From contig FR887812.1 in assembly GCA_000432735.1 (NCBI GenBank), positions 20,609-84,608 on the forward strand: 64,000 nt of DNA, read 5' to 3'. Of the stretch, positions 1 through 7,862 are shown piece after piece. The number at the start of each line of letters is the position of its first letter. Position 1 is the first letter of the stretch. A model generated the notes under the pieces. It was given only the letters and a program-made list of their open reading frames with translations, was not told where the DNA came from and ran no database searches. The stretch comes from Bacteroides sp. CAG:443. GTDB lineage: Bacteria; Bacteroidota; Bacteroidia; Bacteroidales; Bacteroidaceae. Made by a program: the position numbers and the translations under genes.

Positions 1-95
1 ACGATTTCTGCCGCCGTTATAAGGAACTGTATGCAGCGCCCGACGGAACTGTTCCGCTGACTTATCATCCTATTTATATGATTTGTAAAAAGTAA
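1..95 (+). CDS. bioC: Probable malonyl-ACP O-methyltransferase BioC, C-terminal end (partial)
   Basis: Only the last 30 codons are in the window, read in the frame starting at base 3 and ending at the TAA at 93-95; the visible tail ends in LTYHPIYMICKK. BioC methylates malonyl-ACP to start pimelate synthesis for biotin. The identification rests mainly on context: the gene sits 11 bp upstream of bioD on the same strand, and bioC-bioD adjacency is usual in Bacteroides biotin operons. The tail is compatible with a SAM-dependent methyltransferase end but is too short to prove it. Confidence 0.5.
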   Translation, partial: DFCRRYKELYAAPDGTVPLTYHPIYMICKK

Positions 96-106
96 AATGT
101 AATAAT

Positions 107-748
107 ATGAAAGACAATGTTTTTTTTGTGAGTGGCATTGATACCAATGTCGGAAAGAGTTATGCAACTGGTTATCTGGCTAAGACATGGAACGAACAAG
201 GTGTGCGTACGATTACGCAGAAATTTATTCAGACGGGGAATGTGGGTATGTCGGAGGATATCGAACTGCACCGCAAGATTATGGGAACCGGTCTGCTGCC
301 GGAAGATGAAAGCGGACTGACCATGCCTGAAATATTTACTTATCCTTGTTCGCCTCATTTGGCAGCCGAAATAGATCATCGTCCGATTGATTTCGACAAG
401 ATAGAAAAGGCTACCCGCCAGTTGAGTGAAACCTATGACGCGGTCTTGCTGGAAGGAGCAGGCGGCCTGATGGTCCCGCTTACCCGCGACTTGCTGACAA
501 TCGATTATGTGGCACAGAAAAACTATCCGTTGATTTTTGTGACTTCGGGGAAACTGGGAAGCATTAATCATACTTTGTTAAGTCTGGAAGCGATTACTCG
601 TCGGGGTATTCGCCTGCATACCGTGGCTTATAATCTTTTCCCGGAAGAAGATGATGATATTATCCGTCGGGATACAGAAGCCTATATCCGTGACTTGCTG
701 GCAAAGGAATATCCGGAAACTCATTTCGTGGTTATCCCCCAATTATAA
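107..748 (+). CDS. bioD: Dethiobiotin synthetase BioD
   Basis: ATP-dependent carboxylase that closes the ureido ring of 7,8-diaminopelargonate to give dethiobiotin, the penultimate cytoplasmic step of biotin synthesis. The 213-residue protein has the BioD P-loop near its N-terminus (GIDTNVGKS, about residues 10-18), a second conserved stretch KFIQTG that would carry the diaminopelargonate-contacting lysine, and the switch-like EGAGGLMVPL near residue 117. Length is normal for the family. It begins 11 bp after the probable bioC stop and is the last gene of the operon; a strong hairpin follows 26 bp downstream. Confident call. Confidence 0.95.
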   Translation: MKDNVFFVSGIDTNVGKSYATGYLAKTWNEQGVRTITQKFIQTGNVGMSEDIELHRKIMGTGLLPEDESGLTMPEIFTYPCSPHLAAEIDHRPIDFDKIEKATRQLSETYDAVLLEGAGGLMVPLTRDLLTIDYVAQKNYPLIFVTSGKLGSINHTLLSLEAITRRGIRLHTVAYNLFPEEDDDIIRRDTEAYIRDLLAKEYPETHFVVIPQL

Positions 749-773
749 CTATAAGCACAAATACTTTAAATGG

Positions 774-826
774 AAAAATCTCCTGCCTTGGTTCATGCTA
801 ATTACATGACTGAGGCAGGAGATTTT
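774..826. terminator. Rho-independent terminator after bioD
   Basis: A perfect 9-bp stem, CTCCTGCCT at 780-788 and AGGCAGGAG at 813-821, is flanked by A-rich sequence on the left and TTTT on the right, with a 24-nt loop. It ends the bio operon. The A tract on the other side means it could also work from the minus strand, just past the tmRNA gene. Confidence 0.8.
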
Positions 827-900
827 CATTTAGTAACTTACAGATACAAATAAGGCTGTTTCATCTTTGATATTGAAACAGCCCCTTTCATCTTTTTCCT

Positions 901-1297
901 GGGTGGACCTGGAGGGAATCGAACCCTCGTCCAAACAAGGAAGCCATATGCTTTCTACATGCTTATCTCTGCCTTCGGTTTTCGTGCATAAGCAAGACCA
1001 GAGCCACCCACTTATACCTTAGTCCCTAAAATTTCATTTCAGCCTCGGAACCCGACTGAAACTATCCCCGAATTTGCTGTGCCGCTTGACCAAACGCTTC
1101 GGAACAAGAGCTTTTGAGCGACATCTCGTTTCCATCACTGTGACGGAAATAAAGCTAATCTACTATTCTTCGATTAAGCAGCGAGAGCATAATTTTCGTT
1201 GCCAGATAATTGTTCAGTAACTGAGATTATAGTGCAAATCACTGACGCACTGCATGCTTACATACCACATCTCTCGCTGTCAAATCCAGTCAAGCCC
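901..1297 (-). ncRNA. ssrA: Transfer-messenger RNA (tmRNA)
   Basis: tmRNA rescues stalled ribosomes and tags the incomplete protein for proteolysis. On the minus strand the 5' end starts GGGCTTGACTGGATTTGACA, matching the conserved tmRNA start. The 3' end carries the T-arm GGGTTCGATTCCC and CAGGTCC, which pairs with GGGCTTG to form a 7-bp acceptor stem (1291-1297 with 905-911). Discriminator A is at 904, followed by CC, so the terminal A of CCA is not encoded. The tag frame is at 1174-1203 and encodes GNENYALAA followed by TAA, giving Ala-GNENYALAA when the charged alanine is included. The mature RNA is about 396 nt. No integrase or attachment duplication is seen next to it. Confidence 0.96.
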
Positions 1298-1320
1298 AAG
1301 CATGTGATAATTATTGTGCA

Positions 1321-1352
1321 CAAAGATAGGAAATATTTGTGATTTCGCCAAA
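1321..1352 (-). promoter_or_regulatory. Bacteroides-type promoter of ssrA
   Basis: On the minus strand, TTTG (1349-1352) is followed after 20 bp by TATCTTTG (1321-1328), an exact TAnnTTTG -7 box. It lies 23 bp upstream of the mature tmRNA 5' end, leaving a short leader to be removed by RNase P. Confidence 0.75.
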
Positions 1353-1369
1353 ATATAATGGATTTTAGC

Positions 1370-1377
1370 TATTTTTG
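1370..1377 (+). promoter_or_regulatory. Probable -7 box for the lactonase gene
   Basis: TATTTTTG fits TAnnTTTG exactly and lies 33 bp before the chosen ATG at 1411. No clear -33 box is present, so this is weaker than the divergent ssrA promoter. Confidence 0.45.
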
Positions 1378-1410
1378 GTGGCTTTAATGAATCAATTAAA
1401 CGATAGAAAC

Positions 1411-2562
1411 ATGAAATTAATAGGTATTTGTATGGCTGCTGCTATGGCTTTGATAGGAAGTGGGTGTGCAGGAAACGCCAATCGGGCGAAAGCTGTGACC
1501 GGACAGGCGGATTCGTTGTATCTGCTGGTGGGAAGTTATGCCCCGTCGCAGGATGAAGGTATCCGTGTGTATGTGTTCAATCAGGAAACGGGAAAAGGAA
1601 CGTATCGGAGTGGTATATCGGGCATTTCGAATCCTTCGTTTCTCATTCCGTCGGCCGACGGTAGCCGGGTGTATGCGGTAGGGGAGGATGAAGGGATTTC
1701 TTCTACGGCCAATGCGTTGGCGTTCGATCGAGCAAAAGGTACGCTTTCGCTGATCAACTCTCAACCGACCAATGGAGGGGCGCCTTGTAATATTACGTTG
1801 AGTCCGAAAGAGGATTATGTCTTGACGGCCAATTATGCGGGGGGTAGTGTAACGGTATTTCCTTTAGGTAATCGTGGGGAGTTGCTGGCGGGTGACACCT
1901 TGACCTTTACGGGTAGCGGACCGGATAAGGAACGACAGGCTCAGCCGCATCTGCATAGTGTGCTCTTCACACCGGACAATCGCCTTTTGCTAGCCAATGA
2001 TTTGGGAACCGATCGTATTCATGTCTTTCCTGTAAATGATAAGAAAGGTGAAGGTTTATTGAATCGTGCGGCTGCTTACGATGTACAATTAGCTCCGGGA
2101 TCGGGACCACGTCATACGTGTTTCGCACCCGACGGAAAGCATGTGTATCTCATTACCGAACTGTCGGGGGATGTGATTGCGATTTCTTACGACGAAATGA
2201 AACTGGATACTATTCAGACCATTAAGGCAGATACGCTTGATGCTCACGGAAGTGCGGATATTCATATTTCGCCGGATGGTGATTTTGTGTATGCATCCAA
2301 CCGCTTGAAAGGGGATGGTATTGCTATCTTCTCAGTTAGTTCGGAGGACGGTACGCTGGAAAAGGTAGGGTATCAGCCTACGGGAATTCATCCGCGTAAC
2401 TTTGTCATTACGCCTAATGGTAAGTTTTTACTGGTAGCTTGTCGAGATACAAATGAGATTCAGGTATTTGCACGGGATGCCGATACCGGATTGCTGAAAG
2501 ATACCGGCGAGAAAATTGAAATGTCGAAGCCGGTTTGTCTGAAATTTGTTCCGATGAACTGA
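1411..2562 (+). CDS. Lactonase-family (6-phosphogluconolactonase-like) beta-propeller lipoprotein
   Basis: A 383-residue seven-bladed beta-propeller of the Pgl/lactonase family (PF10282), with repeated segments such as HLHSVLFTPDNRLLLANDLG, GPRHTCFAPDGKHVYLITEL and HPRNFVITPNGKFLLVACRD. Cytoplasmic members hydrolyse 6-phosphogluconolactone; this copy starts with a signal peptide ending in GSGC, a lipobox, so it should be an envelope lipoprotein and its substrate may be another lactone. The start at 1411 (MKLIGICMAAAM) gives a proper signal peptide; an in-frame TTG at 1375 would add twelve residues and spoil it. Single-gene transcription unit, divergent from ssrA and ended by the hairpin at 2654. 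Confidence 0.85.
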   Translation: MKLIGICMAAAMALIGSGCAGNANRAKAVTGQADSLYLLVGSYAPSQDEGIRVYVFNQETGKGTYRSGISGISNPSFLIPSADGSRVYAVGEDEGISSTANALAFDRAKGTLSLINSQPTNGGAPCNITLSPKEDYVLTANYAGGSVTVFPLGNRGELLAGDTLTFTGSGPDKERQAQPHLHSVLFTPDNRLLLANDLGTDRIHVFPVNDKKGEGLLNRAAAYDVQLAPGSGPRHTCFAPDGKHVYLITELSGDVIAISYDEMKLDTIQTIKADTLDAHGSADIHISPDGDFVYASNRLKGDGIAIFSVSSEDGTLEKVGYQPTGIHPRNFVITPNGKFLLVACRDTNEIQVFARDADTGLLKDTGEKIEMSKPVCLKFVPMN

Positions 2563-2653
2563 TACTGAAGAAAGACTTGTTTCCTCTGTATAAGAGAACG
2601 GTATGTCAATACTCAATGGATGAGGGTAAACCTTCCATTGAATATCCAATAGT

Positions 2654-2702
2654 AAAAAAGGGTCGTATCAAATTCTGTGAAAATGATACGGCCCTTTTTA
2701 TG
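2654..2702 (+). terminator. Terminator after the lactonase gene
   Basis: Stem AAAAAAGGGTCGTATCA (2654-2670) pairs with TGATACGGCCCTTTTT (2684-2699), with one G-U pair and a T run. A weaker hairpin at 2721-2746 (CTCCCG/CGGGGAG) lies between this and the converging GH92 gene and may end that gene. Confidence 0.85.
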
Positions 2703-2758
2703 GTAGTATTACATCTTGTTCTCCCGTCACTTGAATGTTCGGGGAGTTTTCATATTTA

Positions 2759-4963
2759 TTATTTCTTGTCCGTCATCTGATAAACCAGTGTACCACCTTT
2801 CACAATGTCGGCATGTGAAATGAAGTTCTTGGTATACGGTTCACCGTTCAGTGTAATACTCTTTACATACTTGTTGGCTTCTGAAAGTCCTTCTGCCTTG
2901 ATAGTGAAGGTCTTTCCGTCTGCCAGGTGAAGTACAAATTCTGGCATCTGAGGAGCTCCGAATACGTATTCGCCGCTTACCGGGTTGACGGGGTAGAATC
3001 CCATGGCAGAGAACATGTACCATGCCGACATTTGTCCGCAGTCATCGTTGCCGCACAGGCCGTGAGGCTGAGGTGCATACTGTGTGTCAAAGATTTGGCG
3101 AATCAGTTCCTGAGTACGTTCAGGACGTCCGGCAAGGGCATACAGATAGGTTACATGATGGCTAGGTTCATTACCGTGCGCATATTGTCCGATCAATCCG
3201 GTTACATCGGCCTGAGTTGTTTCCAGTTTCAATGTAAATACAGAGTCCAGCTTGTTGAGGAAGGCTTCTTCTCCACCGAACAGGGCTATCAATCCCGGTA
3301 CGTCGTGCTGTACATGCCAGGTATATTGCCATGCGTTTCCTTCGGTATAGTCGCCGCCTACACTTTCAGAGTGCCCTATCTGGCTAGGGTTAAATGGAGT
3401 TTTCCAGGTGCCGTCCGATTTTCTGGGGCGCATGAACTTCGTACTTGGGTCGAACAGGTTTTTGTAGAAATCTGCACGGCGTGAGAAGTATTCGGCATCT
3501 TCTGTTTTTCCCATACGTTTGGCCATGTCGGCTGCTGCATAGTCATCGTATACGCTTTCCAGTGTAGATGAAACAGATTCAGCCTCGGTCAGGTCAGTCG
3601 GGAAATAACCGTATTTCATATAGTTTTCCCAGTTCGACTTTAACGGATGTGATATGGTCTGAGTACGCTTGATGGCGTTGAATGCGCGTTCTGCATCAAA
3701 GCCGCGGAATCCTTTGGCATAGGCTTCTGCTACGACAGAAACTCCATGGTTGGCTACCATACAGAAGTTTTCCTTGCCCCACAGTCCCCAGATCGGGAGG
3801 TATCCTTGTACGTCGGCCTGATCTACCAGCGAGTTGATGAATCCGTCTACCCGTTCAGGAATCATCAGTGTATAAAACGGATGAGCGGCGCGGTAGGTAT
3901 CCCACAGAGAGAAAGTAGAATAGAATTTACCTCCTGTTGCATTTACTACAGAGTCGGCTGCATTGCGATAACGTCCGTCAACGTCTGATATTTCGTTCGG
4001 CTGAATCAGCGCATGATAAAAGCTGGTGTAAAAGTTTGTCTTTTCTTCGTCAGTACCTGCTACCTCGATACGGCTCAGGTAACTGTTCCAGTCGGCTTTA
4101 GCCGCTGTTCGTATCCCTTCGAAATCCCATCCGGGAACTTCAGCAGCCATATTGGCCTTGGCACCTTCTACTCCGGTAGTGGAGAGCGCTACTTTCATCA
4201 GCACTTCTTCTCCCGGCTGGAGATTGAAGCTTGCAACGATTCGTTTGCCTTTTTCGACTGCTGCCATAGGGAGTTCGAAATGGTCAACGACCGGACGACT
4301 GAATTGCATGACGAAATAATAGTCCTGATTCACCCAGACTTCATTGTTTACATGACCGGTAAGCGTACTATCGTTCTCCCAGTTGACTTCACAGCTTTTT
4401 ACTTGAGTATGGTATTGTTTCTCGTTCCATACCGGTCCGTGCTGCAAATCTATCAGAATGGAGGCAGAGTCTGCTTTTTCGTACGTATATCGGTGTAGGG
4501 CCGTATGGGTTGTAGCAGTCAGTTCTGCTTTTACATTCGATTGGTCGAGGGTAACGGTATAATAGCCGGGAGTAGCACTTTCGCTTTGTTTCTGGAAGCG
4601 ACTCCGGTAGGCATCCCATGCACGGTGACGTTGTCCGGTAAAAGGCATTACCAGAATATCACCCAGGTCCATGCATCCGGTTCCATTGAGGTGAGTCTGA
4701 GTAAATCCCCAGATAATAGAATCGGCATACATGTATTCGGAGCAGTATCTCCATCCTACAGCTCCGGTTACAGGACTGGTTTGTATCATTCCAAAAGGAC
4801 GACAAGCTCCCGGAAAAGTATGTCCGTTATCGGCTGCTCCAATGAAAGGATCGACATATTGCGTATAATCTATTGGCTGTGATGTTTCTTGCTTGGCTGT
4901 ATTGCAACTATAGAATGCGCTTCCCAGTGCAAGAGTGTATAAGAATACAGAAAGTTTTTTCAT
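2759..4963 (-). CDS. GH92 alpha-mannosidase lipoprotein
   Basis: Exo-acting, calcium-dependent alpha-mannosidase of family GH92, which in Bacteroides trims mannose from N-glycans or yeast mannan. The 734-residue protein has the family signatures: FPGACRPFGMIQTSP near residue 50, WGFTQTHLNGTGC near 85, HGNEPSHHVTYLYALAG near 600 with the likely catalytic glutamate, and GNDDCGQMSAWYMFSAMG near 650 with the catalytic-site aspartates. The N-terminus ends in SAFYSC, a lipobox, so it is membrane anchored. It lies 160 bp downstream of manA on the same strand, so mannose release and mannose-6-phosphate isomerisation are probably co-expressed. Which alpha-linkage it cuts cannot be read from sequence. 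Confidence 0.95.
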   Translation of the reverse strand: MKKLSVFLYTLALGSAFYSCNTAKQETSQPIDYTQYVDPFIGAADNGHTFPGACRPFGMIQTSPVTGAVGWRYCSEYMYADSIIWGFTQTHLNGTGCMDLGDILVMPFTGQRHRAWDAYRSRFQKQSESATPGYYTVTLDQSNVKAELTATTHTALHRYTYEKADSASILIDLQHGPVWNEKQYHTQVKSCEVNWENDSTLTGHVNNEVWVNQDYYFVMQFSRPVVDHFELPMAAVEKGKRIVASFNLQPGEEVLMKVALSTTGVEGAKANMAAEVPGWDFEGIRTAAKADWNSYLSRIEVAGTDEEKTNFYTSFYHALIQPNEISDVDGRYRNAADSVVNATGGKFYSTFSLWDTYRAAHPFYTLMIPERVDGFINSLVDQADVQGYLPIWGLWGKENFCMVANHGVSVVAEAYAKGFRGFDAERAFNAIKRTQTISHPLKSNWENYMKYGYFPTDLTEAESVSSTLESVYDDYAAADMAKRMGKTEDAEYFSRRADFYKNLFDPSTKFMRPRKSDGTWKTPFNPSQIGHSESVGGDYTEGNAWQYTWHVQHDVPGLIALFGGEEAFLNKLDSVFTLKLETTQADVTGLIGQYAHGNEPSHHVTYLYALAGRPERTQELIRQIFDTQYAPQPHGLCGNDDCGQMSAWYMFSAMGFYPVNPVSGEYVFGAPQMPEFVLHLADGKTFTIKAEGLSEANKYVKSITLNGEPYTKNFISHADIVKGGTLVYQMTDKK

Positions 4964-4996
4964 GAATTAGGGTTAATAAGTATGGAAACCAAATCT

Positions 4997-5076
4997 ATTA
5001 CCATAGAGTATCCAGCAACCTTTGTCGTTGATAGGATTTTCTGCAATTGGAATTTTCTTGCAACCTCTATGGTAAT
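4997..5076 (-). repeat. 12-bp perfect inverted repeat between manA and the GH92 gene
   Basis: ATTACCATAGAG (4997-5008) is the exact reverse complement of CTCTATGGTAAT (5065-5076), with 56 nt between. On the transcribed minus strand the loop carries AGGTTGC twice. It lies in the 160-bp gap inside the manA-GH92 unit and has no T tract, so it looks more like an mRNA-processing or stabilising structure than a terminator. Confidence 0.6.
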
Positions 5077-5123
5077 ATACTGATTGATTAATAGATAATC
5101 ATTTTTTTTAAACGATGTGTTAT

Positions 5124-6095
5124 TTATACATAAGTCTCGAGGAACTTGACATGACCGTTCGGAACTACTTCCAGAGTTTTGGTTGTAGCAGGGAACAGAA
5201 CAGATTCTCCAGCCTGCATCTGAAGTGTATGTCCTTCGTTGTCGGTTACAGTGCAAGAACCCTCCATGCAGATATAAATGACAAACGAATCCAATTCAGT
5301 ATAATCCATGCTCATCTGTTCGGTCAGATCATAAACAGAAGTGGTGAAGTAAGGACAAGTCACCAGTTCTACCGGTTCATTCTGTTTAGGAGTATAATGA
5401 GTACGGTAATCTTCTGATACGGTATAATCGATTGCGTCTTTTGACAATTCAGTATGCAATTCGCGGGTATTGCCGTTCTTGTCTTTACGGTTGAAGTCGT
5501 AGATACGGTAAGTAATGTTAGAGGTCTGCTGGATTTCAGCAATGAAACAGCCGGCTCCAATGCTGTGGATACGTCCTGCCGGCAAGAAGAATACATCACC
5601 CGGCTGTACAGCATAGTCGGAAAGTGCATCGCAGATTGTATTGTCGGCGATCATGGCAGCATACTGGTCGGGAGTAATCTGTTTGCTCAGACCTGAACGC
5701 AGGTGTGCTTTTCCTCCATCGTTACCTATCACATACCACATTTCAGTTTTTCCCATAGAATTATGGCGTTTCATGGCCAGTTCATCATTGGGGTGAACCT
5801 GAATAGACAAGTCTTGCTGTGCGTCGATGAATTTTATCAACAAAGGGAATTTACCATTGAAGCGCTTGTAATTGCTTTCGCCTACCAGTGCACCTTTGTA
5901 TTCGCTTACCATTTGTGTAAGGTTTTTGCCTGCATCGGCTCCATCGGCAACGATTGACTCATCACCTGGAACGTCTGATATTTCCCAGCTCTCACCTACT
6001 TGTGCCTGCTGGCAGTCTAAGTGCTTGAACGGAATGATTTTTTCTCCTCCCCAGATAGTGGATTTTAAGATCGGTTTAAATTTTAAAGGGTACAT
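5124..6095 (-). CDS. manA: Mannose-6-phosphate isomerase, class I
   Basis: Zinc-dependent cytoplasmic isomerase interconverting mannose-6-phosphate and fructose-6-phosphate. The 323-residue protein is the short type common in Bacteroidota. Visible zinc-site motifs are QVHPND (about residue 98), KTEMWYV (near 113) and GRIHSIGAG (near 173), and it opens with PLKFKPILKSTIWGG. The start chosen is the ATG at 6095; the frame is open a further 20 codons upstream, but that part overlaps the predicted promoter. It leads a two-gene unit with the downstream GH92 mannosidase. Confidence 0.93.
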   Translation of the reverse strand: MYPLKFKPILKSTIWGGEKIIPFKHLDCQQAQVGESWEISDVPGDESIVADGADAGKNLTQMVSEYKGALVGESNYKRFNGKFPLLIKFIDAQQDLSIQVHPNDELAMKRHNSMGKTEMWYVIGNDGGKAHLRSGLSKQITPDQYAAMIADNTICDALSDYAVQPGDVFFLPAGRIHSIGAGCFIAEIQQTSNITYRIYDFNRKDKNGNTRELHTELSKDAIDYTVSEDYRTHYTPKQNEPVELVTCPYFTTSVYDLTEQMSMDYTELDSFVIYICMEGSCTVTDNEGHTLQMQAGESVLFPATTKTLEVVPNGHVKFLETYV

Positions 6096-6125
6096 AAGTG
6101 TTATAATTAGGTTTACAATTGTAGG

Positions 6126-6156
6126 CAAATGTAACAAAAACTCGTGATAGTTCAAT
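6126..6156 (-). promoter_or_regulatory. Promoter of manA-GH92
   Basis: On the minus strand, TTGAAC (6151-6156) is followed after 17 bp by TACATTTG (6126-6133), an exact -7 box. This leaves a leader of about 30 nt before the ATG at 6095 and supports that start. Confidence 0.6.
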
Positions 6157-6335
6157 GAATATTTTGTTTATTCTGGGGAAGCTCTTATGGGTTCTTTGGC
6201 GTTTTATCTTTTTCTCGTAGTGATTTTGCAGCTGATTAGTTCTGTAAAAATAAACTATCTTGAGAGAGCTTCCGTATTTTTCTGTTATCTCTGTCTCATC
6301 CGAAGTCTCAGGAACCTTGTTGGTCATTGTAATAT

Positions 6336-6365
6336 AAAAGGCTGTTCCGATTGGAACAGCCTTTT
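6336..6365 (-). terminator. Terminator after the DUF5723-like gene
   Basis: Perfect 13-bp stem AAAAGGCTGTTCC / GGAACAGCCTTTT with a 4-nt loop and U-rich tails on both strands. It lies 35 bp past the stop of the minus-strand gene at 6400. The rest of the 6157-6399 interval shows nothing recognisable. Confidence 0.9.
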
Positions 6366-6399
6366 GTTGAATAGTTATTACTATATGTTGGACAGAAAA

Positions 6400-7830
6400 T
6401 TAAATTTTGTTGCCAAAAGTAATATTGAATCCTAAACTGACATTGGTATTCAGTTTTCCTACTGGAACGTATTGTGGGGTTACTTTTGTCATCAGGTGAT
6501 CCATGCCAATGAAGAAGTTGAAACCACATGGATGGAAGTTCAATATCCATCCAAAGGATGAACCAAATGATGATATACCGTAATTAACACCTGCATCAAA
6601 CCATTTGACGGGAGTTACATTGGCCGAAATACGTCCTTCGCTCCAGCTATATTTTCCATTGATACGTGTTGAAGACAAGAACCCGAAATGTAATTTATCG
6701 TACAAGGGGAATGTATAATCTGCTCCTATATTCAATGTAGCTCCTAATGCTTTTGTTGAACTGCTTCCTGTTTCTGAACGGTGGAAACTTGCATAATTTT
6801 CAACGTCTTTTCCTAAATCTTCCAACTGATCTTCCAATGGTTTGTCGCCATCAGCATCATCAGATCCCATTGCTATATTCTGGAAACCCTTGAACTCCCA
6901 TGGAGTATTGCTCGTTTTAGCTTTAATCGTATTACTCCAAGAGATAAATCCTAAATCGAGAACGGCTGCTGACAGCGTTAAATCTTCACGAAGCTTGTAA
7001 GTCGCTCCCAAGTCGACAGCCATACCGAAACCTGTAAGGCCGGGACTGTCTAAATCGATATTGCCCCAGTCTATCAAATCTTTTTCTGATGGATTGTTGA
7101 TTTCTTTTTTACTTTCTTCTTTGGTGGGCATGGTTAACCCTTTTACAGAGGCATTCATCTCTCCGTTAGCCTGAACCATCCACTTATCTTCCGCCATCTG
7201 GACTTTCATATCTGTCATTTTGAGATTGACGTTACCCATACCTAACAGAAATTTTAATTTACCGCCGACATTTAATTTATCATTGATCTGACGAGAATGT
7301 CCCAGTGCTATTTCTGCATAGTTGTTCGATGAAATACCTAAATCATCCATCTCATATACAGAGTTGCTGCTATTCATTCCTAGTTTCATGAATTCGAAGA
7401 GTCCACGAGGTAAATTCAGGCTGGTTGTAGAACGCATGTTGATATCAATCGTGTTAAAGCCTCCCCATGCACGGAATCCAGCAGAAAGCAATGTCATATT
7501 CAGGTCTGTATTGATACGGTTATTGTCTTTCAATTTGCCGAGGAATTCACTGCTGCTGATGTTGCCGTTCATGAAAGTTGTCAGCTTATTATTTCCATAC
7601 GGATAGATAAAAGTATTTAAGCCAACATTCGATTGAGCTCCCACATTGATATTACCGATGACCGGAATGGCTACATAATTGCGTTCAGGAGCAAAGGCCG
7701 GGTTCATCAAATGACGATATGTATATCCTTCGAGAAAATAGCCGGAATGTAAGGATTGTGCAGAAGCGGCTGTACCCAAGCATATAAAAATTGTAGCTGT
7801 AAAAAGGTGAAATATGCTATTCTTTTTCAT
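6400..7830 (-). CDS. DUF5723-like predicted outer-membrane beta-barrel protein
   Basis: A 476-residue exported protein with a cleavable signal peptide (MKKNSIFHLF to about AASAQ). Then come alternating aromatic and glycine-rich strands, GAGNVxLK-like segments, and a C-terminus that ends in beta-barrel style (VSLGFNITFGNKI). It resembles the Bacteroidota DUF5723 group, whose function is unknown to me. The start at 7830 (MKKN) is preferred to an ATG nine bases upstream. It follows the lipoprotein gene at 7863 by 32 bp on the same strand, so the two are probably one envelope unit. No enzymatic motif is visible. Confidence 0.7.
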   Translation of the reverse strand: MKKNSIFHLFTATIFICLGTAASAQSLHSGYFLEGYTYRHLMNPAFAPERNYVAIPVIGNINVGAQSNVGLNTFIYPYGNNKLTTFMNGNISSSEFLGKLKDNNRINTDLNMTLLSAGFRAWGGFNTIDINMRSTTSLNLPRGLFEFMKLGMNSSNSVYEMDDLGISSNNYAEIALGHSRQINDKLNVGGKLKFLLGMGNVNLKMTDMKVQMAEDKWMVQANGEMNASVKGLTMPTKEESKKEINNPSEKDLIDWGNIDLDSPGLTGFGMAVDLGATYKLREDLTLSAAVLDLGFISWSNTIKAKTSNTPWEFKGFQNIAMGSDDADGDKPLEDQLEDLGKDVENYASFHRSETGSSSTKALGATLNIGADYTFPLYDKLHFGFLSSTRINGKYSWSEGRISANVTPVKWFDAGVNYGISSFGSSFGWILNFHPCGFNFFIGMDHLMTKVTPQYVPVGKLNTNVSLGFNITFGNKI

Positions 7831-7862
7831 ATAATTCAATGATTGTTATTTTATAGGTTTAA

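Noticed and set aside
901..1410. Integration site or mobile element at the tmRNA 3' end
   Set aside because: tmRNA ends often host islands, but no integrase, direct repeat of the 3' end or compositional shift is seen; the neighbours are housekeeping genes.
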